A stretch of DNA of 6,443 nt, from the NCBI GenBank assembly GCA_003552765.1, contig PUOI01000206.1, forward strand, positions 1-6,443, given 5' to 3'. The translations under genes and the position numbers were made by a program. Below are positions 1 to 6,283 of this stretch, piece by piece (position 1 is the stretch's first letter; each line of letters opens with the position of its first letter). A model generated the notes under the pieces. That model was not told the DNA's origin and did no database searches. It saw only the letters and a list, made by a program, of their open reading frames with translations. The DNA comes from Candidatus Hydrogenedentota bacterium. GTDB taxonomy: Bacteria > Hydrogenedentota > Hydrogenedentia > Hydrogenedentales > SLHB01.

Positions 1-62
1 CGGCTTTCGGAGGAGGCCCCGGCGAGTCCATTCCAGACGCCTTGATTCGGATAGTGAGGTAA
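1..62 (+). other. Possible 3' tail of an upstream gene (frame uncertain)
   Basis: Two plus-strand frames are open from the window edge and could be the C-terminus of a gene that starts to the left. One reads RLSEEAPASPFQTP and stops with TGA at 43-45; the other reads AFGGGPGESIPDALIRIVR and stops with TAA at 60-62. The first has the higher G/C content at third codon positions, while the second has the more protein-like composition. Neither was recognised as part of a family, and both are too short to decide. The stretch may equally be non-coding. Confidence 0.2.
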
Positions 63-65
63 ACC

Positions 66-255
66 CGCGCCAACGGCGCGATAGCGAGTAGCCTGGGACA
101 AGCGAAGCGCAGTCCCAGGGCGATTGTGTCCCCGCGTGTCCGTCCTGAAGGGACGGAAGAAGGGCGCGGTGTTTGCTCCGGTCCCTTCAGGACCGATGTT
201 GGTTGTGGTTTGTGACCTAGAGCCGCGCTTCGCTCGCCATGGCGCCTTCAGCGCC
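66..255. repeat. Cluster of five small hairpins (REP-like intergenic mosaic)
   Basis: Five perfect inverted repeats lie within 190 bases. They are CGCGCC-AAC-GGCGCG (66-80); CCTGGGAC/GTCCCAGG with a 12-nt loop (92-119), which holds a nested GCG-AAG-CGC; TCCGTCC-TGAAG-GGACGGA (139-157); CGGTCC-CTTCA-GGACCG (179-195); and GGCGC-CTTCA-GCGCC (241-255). The last three share one pentaloop, TGAAG being the reverse complement of CTTCA. Longer-range symmetry also exists: 142-154 is the exact inverse of 181-193 (13 bp), and 101-110 is the inverse of 225-234 (10 bp). This organisation resembles REP/BIME-type extragenic repeats, which are usually multicopy. That comparison is inference, since copy number cannot be judged from one window. 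No T-tract follows any stem, so these are not obvious intrinsic terminators. Confidence 0.55.
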
Positions 256-406
256 GTACACATCCACGGTCGAGCTGACCAAGCACTCGCTCCGCGCCTC
301 CACCATTGATATCTGCAAGGCCTGCACCCAAGCGGAGAATTCCCGGGAGGCGCGGGAGCGTCTTACATCAACCCCCGCTAACGTAACGCGGAAAGGAGAT
401 CCATGA
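239..406 (+). CDS. Possible small ORF, 55 codons, overlapping the dehydrogenase start
   Basis: An ATG at 239 opens a 55-codon frame that ends in TGA at 404-406, so the stop overlaps the ATG of the dehydrogenase in an ATGA arrangement typical of translationally coupled genes. The product begins MAPSAPYTSTVELTKHSLR, contains a CKAC pair (residues 26-29) and an arginine/glutamate-rich stretch around residues 33-41. From about 257 to 361 the codons have clearly more G/C in third than in first or second positions, as in the real genes here. Against it: no Shine-Dalgarno precedes the ATG, the start lies in the repeat cluster (the 241-255 hairpin overlaps it), and no family was recognised. It could be a true small protein, the remnant of a gene cut by the repeats, or chance. 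Confidence 0.25.
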   Translation: MAPSAPYTSTVELTKHSLRASTIDICKACTQAENSREARERLTSTPANVTRKGDP

Positions 407-1503
407 AAACGGCCTATACCATTGCGGTGCTCGAAGGGGACGGCATCGGCCCCGAGGTCACGAAGGAGGCGGTCAAGGTCTTGCAAGCCGCCGGCGAACG
501 GCATAATGTGTTGTTCGACTTGCAGTACGCGCCTTTTGGCGGAAGGGCCTATTTCGACCATGGGGCGTCGTTCCCCGAGGAAACCAAGGCCATTTGCGAT
601 AACGCCGACGCCATTCTCAAGGGGCCGATCGGCTTGAGCCATGAAGAGTCCAAGACGATTCCCGTGAACGAACAACCCGAGCGGGGCGCGCTGCTTCCCC
701 TGCGGCGGCGCTACATGACCTACGCGAATTTCCGGCCCGTGTATCTTCCGCCGGAACTCGCCCACTTTTCGCCGCTGAAACCGCGGGTCGTGGAAGGCGG
801 CATCGACATCATGATGGTGCGGGAGCTGGTGGGCGGCCTCTATTTCGGAAGCAAGGAAGAGGGCAAAGACGCCAATGGCCGCCGGTTTGTGAAGGAAACC
901 CTGGAGTACGACGAGGAACAGATTCGGCGTATCCTTCACGTGGCCTTCGCCGAAGCCCAAAAGCGCAAGAAGGTGCTTCACAACATCCACAAGAGCAACG
1001 TTCTGATGTCCAGCGTGCTTTGGAACGCCATTGTCGAGGAAATTGCGCCCGAATACCCGGATGTGGAGGTCAAGCACGTCATTGTCGACGCCGCCGCCAC
1101 GCTGTTGTGCCTTAAGCCGCGCGACTTCGATGTGATGGTGATGGAGAATATGTTTGGGGACATCCTCAGCGATCTCGGTGGGGGGCTACTGGGCTCGCTT
1201 GGGCTAATGCCGTCGGCGTGCATCGGAGAGAAGAAGGCCTATTACGAGCCGAGCCATGGTTCCGCGCCGGACATCGCGGGCCGGGGCATCGCCAATCCCT
1301 ACTCGATGATTGGATCGGTCGCCCTGATGCTTGAAAAGAGCTTTGGCTTGGACGAGGCCGCCGCCACGATCTGGACCGCCATGCGCGAGGTCTTCGGGGC
1401 GGGCTACACGACCGCGGACCTCGGTTCGCCGGAGGGGGAACACGAAGTCATCGAAACGAGCGCGTTTGGCGATCGCGTGGCCGCCGCCGTGCGCGGATCA
1501 TAG
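403..1503 (+). CDS. leuB: Isopropylmalate/isocitrate dehydrogenase family protein, probably 3-isopropylmalate dehydrogenase
   Basis: This 366-aa protein belongs to the NAD(P)-dependent beta-hydroxyacid oxidative decarboxylases. LeuB, the likeliest member, converts 3-isopropylmalate to 2-ketoisocaproate in leucine synthesis in the cytoplasm. The start is fixed by the Shine-Dalgarno AAAGGAGA just upstream and by the N-terminal IAVLEGDGIGPEV motif (residues 7-19). The substrate loop PERGALLPLR (92-101) matches the LeuB type. Substrate arginines are R101, R111 and R140. Catalytic Y147 (LYFG) and K197 are present, and the metal aspartates are D229, D253 and D257 (FGDILSD). The NAD-binding motif HGSAPDIAG is at 285-293. 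Length is normal for LeuB. Less usual are HKSNVL (196-201), where LeuB commonly has DKANVL, and AAATLLCLKP after D229. A related specificity (isocitrate, homoisocitrate, tartrate) is therefore not excluded. No leuA, leuC or leuD is visible. A permease gene follows 42 nt downstream. Confidence 0.85.
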   Translation: MKTAYTIAVLEGDGIGPEVTKEAVKVLQAAGERHNVLFDLQYAPFGGRAYFDHGASFPEETKAICDNADAILKGPIGLSHEESKTIPVNEQPERGALLPLRRRYMTYANFRPVYLPPELAHFSPLKPRVVEGGIDIMMVRELVGGLYFGSKEEGKDANGRRFVKETLEYDEEQIRRILHVAFAEAQKRKKVLHNIHKSNVLMSSVLWNAIVEEIAPEYPDVEVKHVIVDAAATLLCLKPRDFDVMVMENMFGDILSDLGGGLLGSLGLMPSACIGEKKAYYEPSHGSAPDIAGRGIANPYSMIGSVALMLEKSFGLDEAAATIWTAMREVFGAGYTTADLGSPEGEHEVIETSAFGDRVAAAVRGS

Positions 1504-1545
1504 GTCGGCCGTGGGAAGGCCGGGAACCGTGGCAGTGACACGGGC

Positions 1546-2472
1546 GTGAGCGCGCCCAGCCGTCAGATCGCCCTTGCCTATGCAGGGCTCGCCGTGGCCG
1601 TGGTGAGCTGGGGATTCTCCCCGGTCTTCATCCGCTTCTTGAGCGCGCCCTACGACCCATTCACGCAAGCCTTTCTGCGGTACGGCTCCGCGACGGCCGC
1701 GCTGCTGATCCTCAGCGCATGGCTGTATCCACGGGACTTCGCGCGGGCGTGGCGTCATGCGGGACCGCTGCTGGTGCTCGCCGTGGTTCTCGTAGCCTAT
1801 CAGTACACGTGGACGGCGGGATGTTCCGGCGCGAACCCCACGGTGGCGCAGCTCATTAGCAAGATCAGTCTGGTGCTGGTGATTCTGTTCAGTTTCGCGA
1901 TCTTTCGCGACGAACGCTCCGTTATTCGCAGCAAGGAATACCTCTTTGGGACGCTGCTGTGTCTCGTTGGAGTCGCGTTCGTGTTGGTGCGCGACCCAGG
2001 CCGGATCCTGCCGACGCTCGATGTCTACACCTTGCTGGTGTGGATCTCCGCCTTGTGCTGGGCGGTGTATGCGGTGTGGGCGCGTCACGTCTCGCTCAAC
2101 ATCCATCCCGTCCCCATGTTCACCGTGCTGGCGGTTTTCAGCACAATTGGACTGGGCGCCTTGGCGGTGATCCTTGGGGAACCCTCCAGCCTGTTCGAGG
2201 CGGGCGCGTACAACACGGGCATTGCCGTGCTCTCGGGCCTATTTCCCATTGCCGCCGCGCATCCCGCGTTTCATTACGCCCAGAGGAACCTGGGATCGGC
2301 GTACTGCAATAGCCTGGAATTGCTCAATCCCCTGATCACCTACGTCGTGGCCGTATTGGTCTGGCCAGAGGAGCGGCTCCTCGTAGCGCAATGGTTCGGC
2401 GGAGCCCTGTTGCTCGCGGGCGCGTTCATGGTGCTCCAGGCCCGGCGCCACGCGCGACCAGTTCCGGAATGA
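1546..2472 (+). CDS. EamA/DMT-family inner-membrane transporter (RhaT/RarD-like permease)
   Basis: This 308-aa polytopic protein has about ten hydrophobic segments, near residues 8-30, 39-60, 72-92, 99-120, 132-149, 159-179, 190-211, 222-246, 255-273 and 279-298. That is the two-repeat layout of EamA (drug/metabolite transporter) permeases. Family-like signatures include AVVSWGFSPVFIR in helix 1 and, in the second repeat, the run from HYAQRNLGSAY through LLNPLITYVVAVLVWPEERL to FGGALLLAGAFMVLQ. The length is typical. The GTG start at 1546 is chosen because helix 1 begins a few residues later and no upstream in-frame start exists after the preceding stop; the ribosome site is weak. EamA proteins export or import amino acids, sugars or other metabolites, and the substrate cannot be read from sequence. 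Position 42 nt behind a LeuB-like enzyme on the same strand suggests co-transcription and perhaps a link to amino or organic acid metabolism (inference). Confidence 0.88.
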   Translation: MSAPSRQIALAYAGLAVAVVSWGFSPVFIRFLSAPYDPFTQAFLRYGSATAALLILSAWLYPRDFARAWRHAGPLLVLAVVLVAYQYTWTAGCSGANPTVAQLISKISLVLVILFSFAIFRDERSVIRSKEYLFGTLLCLVGVAFVLVRDPGRILPTLDVYTLLVWISALCWAVYAVWARHVSLNIHPVPMFTVLAVFSTIGLGALAVILGEPSSLFEAGAYNTGIAVLSGLFPIAAAHPAFHYAQRNLGSAYCNSLELLNPLITYVVAVLVWPEERLLVAQWFGGALLLAGAFMVLQARRHARPVPE

Positions 2473-2494
2473 GGTTGGAAAGAATGGGGGGTAG

Positions 2495-2592
2495 ACTGAG
2501 CCACTTGCAGAAGTGAATGCGGAAGAGAAGACATATCTTGCGCACACCGCCGTCATGCGGTTCTTAAGAAGGACTTCTGCAAGTGGCTCAGT
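2495..2592. mobile_element. 98-bp element with perfect 20-bp terminal inverted repeats (MITE-like)
   Basis: ACTGAGCCACTTGCAGAAGT at 2495-2514 is the exact reverse complement of 2573-2592, with a 58-nt centre. GTAG occurs at 2491-2494 and again at 2591-2594, which could be a 4-bp target duplication overlapping the right arm by two bases. The centre contains a smaller hairpin (ACCGC 2546-2550 / GCGGT 2557-2561), the 10-bp palindrome TTCTTAAGAA (2561-2570) and ATGCGG twice. It codes for nothing recognisable. It sits between two convergent genes, 22 nt after the permease stop and 13 nt after the TPR gene stop. Perfect long ends and a short non-coding centre suit a MITE mobilised by a transposase elsewhere. 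The alternative is a large RNA hairpin separating convergent transcripts. No T-tract follows either arm, so a standard intrinsic terminator is unlikely. Confidence 0.5.
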
Positions 2593-2605
2593 AGCAATTG
2601 CGGTC

Positions 2606-5515
2606 TTAACCTTCGGCCAATAGAGCCTCCGCCTCCGGCTGCCGGGGGAAGTCGAGTTCAAGCTGTTCCGCGTGGTCAAGCGCCATGCGCACGTGCGCGT
2701 GCCCCGCCTCTTCCCGGCCGGTTTCCACCAAGACTTGGCCAAAATCCAGCAACAGCGTCGGATCTCCGGGCCGGAGTTCAAGGGCGAAGGCCAAGTTGCG
2801 GAAAGCTTCCTCCGTGGCGCCGCTGCGGAGCTGCGCCAATCCGAGGGTGTGAACGACATGGGGGTTGTTTGGAAGCTGTTCCGACGCGCCTTCGGCAAGG
2901 CGCAGGGCTTCCTCCAAGTCGCCGTCCGTGGAGAGTATGAAGTAGGCGAGATTGTTCATCACCACGGGGTTTTCCGGCTGGAGGCGGTAGAGTTCCTGGT
3001 AGGCTTCCAAAGCCCGGTCGTTGTCTCCCTGTTGTTCCGCAAACCGCGCCAAGCGGCGCCATGCCTCGGGAGTGTCGGGCCCGGCCTCCACGGCTTGTTC
3101 AAGCGCATTGCCCACGTCGGTAGCTGTCGCTTTTTCTTCGTACACCGCCGCAAGACCCAACCACGCATCCGCCCAGTCCTCATGCGTCTCGGCGATGGTT
3201 CGCGCCTCGGCGGTGGGATTGTCCAGCACTGTGGTCACGGTCAAGGCCTCCATGAGCTGCCCCACAAGCAGGGGAGTGGCTTCGATGCTATCGTATACCC
3301 GCCGCAAGCTCCGATATCGATCATCTGGAAAACGCGCCTCCTGGGCGGCCTGGGCATAGGCGTAATCCCGCAACGCATCCGGTTCGGCGCTCAACGCCTC
3401 GGCCAGTTCAGCGATGCGTTCCGGAGCGTCCACAGCCTCCCCTTCAATGGCGCGTTGTAAGACGAGGGCGCGTTCTGGCCGGAACAAATCACCGGTCTCC
3501 TCCTGTTTCAGGGGCGCCAAAGCGTCGTCCTCTTCGCCAGCGCCGATGCGGGCCGCGGACAGAAGCAGCCTGCCCGCCATGTTGAGCTCGTTCAACGGGA
3601 TGGTTTCGAGTTGTTCGCGGGTATTCGTCCAATCCCCTTCATGGGCCGAGATGAATGCCTCAAGCCATGCCGCGGAGTTCTCCATGGCGCTGTCGCGCCG
3701 AACCTCCTCAAGCAATTCCCGGGCAGCTTCTGTATTGCCCGCCCGGACTTGGGCTTCGCCCAAATACAACTGAAGGCGGGCTTCATCCGGCATGTTCTGT
3801 ACACCGCGTTTAAGCGCTTCCGTGGCCAGGCCGGTGTCTCCCGTCGCTTGATAAGCTCGCGCCAGCAGCAGTACCGATTCCACTCGGCGGGGAAAGGTGC
3901 TGTACGTGCTTTCAGCGTTGTAGCGGGCTTCCTCATGGCGGTCCGCCTCCATCAGTGCGCCGAACAGCGCTGCGCGGTGTTCCATGACGTCCGGGTACCG
4001 GGAAACGAGCTGCTGGAAGGTGGAGGCCGTGAACTCGGGCATGCCTGCATTCTGATACATGAGCCCCATGTTCAACAGCGCGACGGCGTCCTCGGGATAG
4101 GCGTTCAGCGTTTCCACCAGTGTGCTGAAGGCCCGCGCACGCATGCCCATAGCCGACATGACAGCGGCCTCCGCGTTGTTGCGAACCCGCATGGCGTGGC
4201 CTTCGCTGGGGCGCCATTCCTCAAGAACCGCCATGATGCCTTCGTGTTCTCCCTCCCTGAAGTGCTCAAACAAACGCTTGAGCGGGTCGTCCGCCGGAAG
4301 GGGAGCGACAAGTTCTTCGGCTATGTTCATCTGCCTGATTATCATGGCCGCCACGGCCATGGAACGACGCGCTTCGGCGCCATCCTCCTCCGAAAGAATG
4401 GCTTCCCGATCCTCGAGCAGTTCGCGCAGACGAGCTTCCCGCCACAGGGTTTCCCAGGTTTCATCGGCGTCGTCGGGTTGAGACGCGACGACCGTTTCTT
4501 GCTCATCGGGCTCCTCTGCGCGTTGATGCTCCGCCGTGGCCAGACGCCGATCAACCGCGGGCTGTTCAGGCAGCGCCCGCGCCGCTACCCGGAGATACTG
4601 CAAGGCGTCGGCGTATTCATCGCGCTGGAGCATACAGGCGCCAATGATGTAATTGGCCCAGCCAGATTCCGGCACTTCCTCAATAATGGGCTGGGCGATT
4701 TCCTCGGCTTCCTCAAATTCTTCTGTCTCCAACAAGCTTCGGGCCAACGCCAACTTGAGATTGGTCAGATACTGCCCCTCTTCCAGCGACTCGATTGCCT
4801 CGGGATTCCTTTGCTGTTCTTCGGCCACCAATTCCCGAAGCCCTTCGATAACCTCATCGAGGTTGCCTTGAGCGCGGTGGACGTCGATCAACCCCATCCG
4901 CGCTGAGAGCGATGTTTCATCGATTGTATCGAGCACGCGCCGGAGCGTGGTCTCCGCTTCGTTATATTCCTCCTCCGCCAGATAGAGAAGGGCCAAGCTT
5001 ACGTGCGTGTCCTCTTCCGCCGGATACTGCTCGGACAGTTGCTCCAGCGTCTCGATTGCATCGGCGGACGCTCCGCTCCGGTGGTGGGTATGCGCCAAGA
5101 GAACGCCTCCCCTTAGGGGATCCGCCTCTTCGAAAGTGCGCGCCATCTCCAGCGCTTCGTCCTCCCGCCCTTCTTCCACGAGCAAATGCACGGCCTCGGT
5201 GTAAGCTTCCTCGTAATCGGTTCTTAGGGCGACCGCCTCTTCAAAGGCTTCCAAGGCGTCTTCGATCTCACCTAACGCGGCATACGCCCGGCCTTTGCCC
5301 AAATAAGCGGTGGCGTTTTCCGGATTGGCGGCGATGGCGCGTTCGTATTCATCCACCGCCTCGGAATGGCGGCCAAGGTGGAGGTAGGTATCGCCGCGTT
5401 CTTGAAGCTGTTCGCTGCGGCGTCCGCCGCATCCCGTTAACCCTGTGGCGACTAATACTGCGGCCAGGCCAGCGCAAAACAGGGTTCGTGTGGGGAAAGT
5501 ATACTTGTGCGCCAT
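2606..5515 (-). CDS. TPR-repeat lipoprotein of an exosortase (PEP-CTERM-like) system, PrsT-like
   Basis: This 969-aa exported lipoprotein has an N-terminal signal peptide with a hydrophobic core at about residues 12-27 and the lipobox LTGC (26-29), predicting lipidated Cys29. Tandem tetratricopeptide repeats begin at once: about 34-67 (GDTYLHLGRHSEAVDEYERA), 68-101 and 102-135. They continue through most of the chain, with a clear C-terminal block at about 815-948 that includes NNLAYFIL (854-861) and HTLGLAQLRSGATEEA (889-904). An acidic, repeat-poor linker lies at about 329-352. The whole protein is rich in Glu and Ala. Start: ATG at 5515, with GAGGAG 9 nt upstream. Size, lipobox and neighbours match the PrsT family of PEP-CTERM/exosortase loci, where it is thought to act as a periplasmic scaffold. 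Its exact role is not established. A generic TPR lipoprotein is the alternative. It lies 139 nt behind the epsI-like gene and may have its own promoter. Confidence 0.85.
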   Translation of the reverse strand: MAHKYTFPTRTLFCAGLAAVLVATGLTGCGGRRSEQLQERGDTYLHLGRHSEAVDEYERAIAANPENATAYLGKGRAYAALGEIEDALEAFEEAVALRTDYEEAYTEAVHLLVEEGREDEALEMARTFEEADPLRGGVLLAHTHHRSGASADAIETLEQLSEQYPAEEDTHVSLALLYLAEEEYNEAETTLRRVLDTIDETSLSARMGLIDVHRAQGNLDEVIEGLRELVAEEQQRNPEAIESLEEGQYLTNLKLALARSLLETEEFEEAEEIAQPIIEEVPESGWANYIIGACMLQRDEYADALQYLRVAARALPEQPAVDRRLATAEHQRAEEPDEQETVVASQPDDADETWETLWREARLRELLEDREAILSEEDGAEARRSMAVAAMIIRQMNIAEELVAPLPADDPLKRLFEHFREGEHEGIMAVLEEWRPSEGHAMRVRNNAEAAVMSAMGMRARAFSTLVETLNAYPEDAVALLNMGLMYQNAGMPEFTASTFQQLVSRYPDVMEHRAALFGALMEADRHEEARYNAESTYSTFPRRVESVLLLARAYQATGDTGLATEALKRGVQNMPDEARLQLYLGEAQVRAGNTEAARELLEEVRRDSAMENSAAWLEAFISAHEGDWTNTREQLETIPLNELNMAGRLLLSAARIGAGEEDDALAPLKQEETGDLFRPERALVLQRAIEGEAVDAPERIAELAEALSAEPDALRDYAYAQAAQEARFPDDRYRSLRRVYDSIEATPLLVGQLMEALTVTTVLDNPTAEARTIAETHEDWADAWLGLAAVYEEKATATDVGNALEQAVEAGPDTPEAWRRLARFAEQQGDNDRALEAYQELYRLQPENPVVMNNLAYFILSTDGDLEEALRLAEGASEQLPNNPHVVHTLGLAQLRSGATEEAFRNLAFALELRPGDPTLLLDFGQVLVETGREEAGHAHVRMALDHAEQLELDFPRQPEAEALLAEG

Positions 5516-5575
5516 TGCTCGAATCTCCTCACGCCAAGTGAATGGGGTTAATGGTTAAAGTTCTTATCAAAGGTC

Positions 5576-5588
5576 GTACGGACCGTAC
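5576..5588. promoter_or_regulatory. 13-bp palindrome, candidate operator upstream of the TPR lipoprotein gene
   Basis: GTACGGACCGTAC is a palindrome with 6-bp arms around a central A, 61 nt before the TPR gene start. On the minus strand it is directly abutted by TATAGT (5592-5587), which resembles a -10 box, though no good -35 sits at the right distance. Alternatively, TTGAAA (5601-5596) could be a -35 box with the palindrome falling in the spacer, but then the -10 is poor. Either way the placement suits a regulator-binding site. No promoter is firmly supported. Confidence 0.25.
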
Positions 5589-5599
5589 TATATGGTTTC

Positions 5600-5642
5600 A
5601 AAGAACCGCCACAGCGCTCCTGTCTTATGGAGACGCCAGCGG
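5600..5642 (-). terminator. Possible intrinsic terminator after the epsI-like gene
   Basis: Reading the minus strand, an imperfect stem begins 12 nt after the epsI-like stop. It pairs CCGC/GCGG at the base, then GCG/CGC, then CTCC/GGAG, with an ATAAGACA loop, a small internal loop and a one-base bulge. It is followed directly by TTCTTT. The T-tract is short and interrupted, so termination may be partial, allowing some read-through into the TPR gene. Confidence 0.35.
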
Positions 5643-5654
5643 TAATCCATCCAT

Positions 5655-6281
5655 CTAGGGCACCGTGTCCAAGAGAATGGGCGTGGCCTGCGCCGCAAAG
5701 TCTTTCAAAAGGTCAAATGTGGCTTCTTCTCCCATGGGGCCCACCATGGTCGACACGCGGATCATGGCGGACGGCGTCGTTCCATGAGTCACCTGGTACC
5801 GGGCCCAGTGGAAGCTGTTAATAAAGAAGTTGCCTGTGAGGTGGTCATCGGTCTTAAACCAGTACAGTACCGCTTCCCGCTGATCGCCCTTGACCAGCAC
5901 CAATTTCCGGGCCTCAAACATGACGCCGATGGGAACAGTGGTCTGTTCGCGGATTTCCCATCCGGCCCCTACAATACAAACCTCGGGAAAATGAAGGCTG
6001 CGGCGGGTGGCGCCGGCATGCACGATGGTGAGTTGAACAGGCCAATTTGTCGGTCCCGTATAATTTCGGATGAGGATGTTGCTGGTCTCGAGGACGCGTT
6101 TGGTCCGTTCGTCCACCTCCTCATCTTCTCCATGCTGCCTGTACTCGCCCAACTGACGAGGGACGTCAAGCACATACTCTTCACCCGCTCCGTCCACCGC
6201 TTGGGCTTGGTTCATCCGAATGGTGTGGTTCATGGCCAAGGCCATGGCGAGAAGGCCGATTGCGATCACGTAATGTTTCAT
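5655..6281 (-). CDS. epsI: EpsI-family exosortase-associated protein
   Basis: This 208-aa protein has an N-terminal hydrophobic segment (about residues 4-19) followed by AQA at 26-28, so it is either a signal anchor or has a cleavable signal; the rest is predicted to face the periplasm. The EpsI/DUF3485 signature is clear: RRSLHFPEVC (93-102) with the conserved Cys102, then GAGW (105-108), VLYWF (138-142), and HWAR (158-161) with Arg161. EpsI proteins accompany exosortases, either as separate genes or as a C-terminal fusion, and were first linked to methanolan exopolysaccharide production. Their biochemical role is unsettled. The ATG lies 2 nt after the exosortase stop, with AAGGAG 11 nt upstream inside the exosortase gene, which indicates tight co-transcription and likely coupling. 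Length is ordinary for a stand-alone EpsI. The symbol is a family label, not proof of orthology. Confidence 0.88.
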   Translation of the reverse strand: MKHYVIAIGLLAMALAMNHTIRMNQAQAVDGAGEEYVLDVPRQLGEYRQHGEDEEVDERTKRVLETSNILIRNYTGPTNWPVQLTIVHAGATRRSLHFPEVCIVGAGWEIREQTTVPIGVMFEARKLVLVKGDQREAVLYWFKTDDHLTGNFFINSFHWARYQVTHGTTPSAMIRVSTMVGPMGEEATFDLLKDFAAQATPILLDTVP

Positions 6282-6283
6282 GG

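Noticed and set aside
124..309. A 61-codon plus-strand frame in the hairpin cluster
   Set aside because: It reads through three of the hairpins, has no ribosome site, and its composition reflects the repeats. The 239-406 frame is the better candidate in this stretch.
217..1077. A 286-codon open frame on the minus strand
   Set aside because: It lies opposite the dehydrogenase gene with shared codon boundaries. Strong codon bias on the plus strand keeps the antisense frame open. The protein resembles no family, while the plus-strand product has all catalytic motifs.
1506..1522. CGGCC/GGCCG stem between the dehydrogenase and permease genes as a terminator
   Set aside because: The stem is only 5 bp, there is no T-tract, and the gap is 42 nt, so co-transcription is more likely.
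2239..2898. A 219-codon minus-strand frame running across the inverted-repeat element
   Set aside because: It overlaps the ends of two well-supported genes in wrong frames. The part within the element (reading MTAVCARYVFSS) was considered as a transposase remnant but is too short and matches nothing I recognise.
3611..4906. A 431-codon open frame on the plus strand inside the TPR lipoprotein gene, with further long plus-strand frames at 2672-3460 and 4912-5541
   Set aside because: These are antisense shadows of the 969-aa TPR gene, whose repeats, lipobox and ribosome site are clear. The antisense products have no recognisable domains.
5596..5615. A sigma-54-like promoter (TGGCGG...TTGAAA on the minus strand) before the TPR gene
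   Set aside because: PEP-CTERM genes are sometimes linked to sigma-54 control, so this was checked. The TGGC and TTGA elements are one base off the required spacing and the -12 GC is missing.
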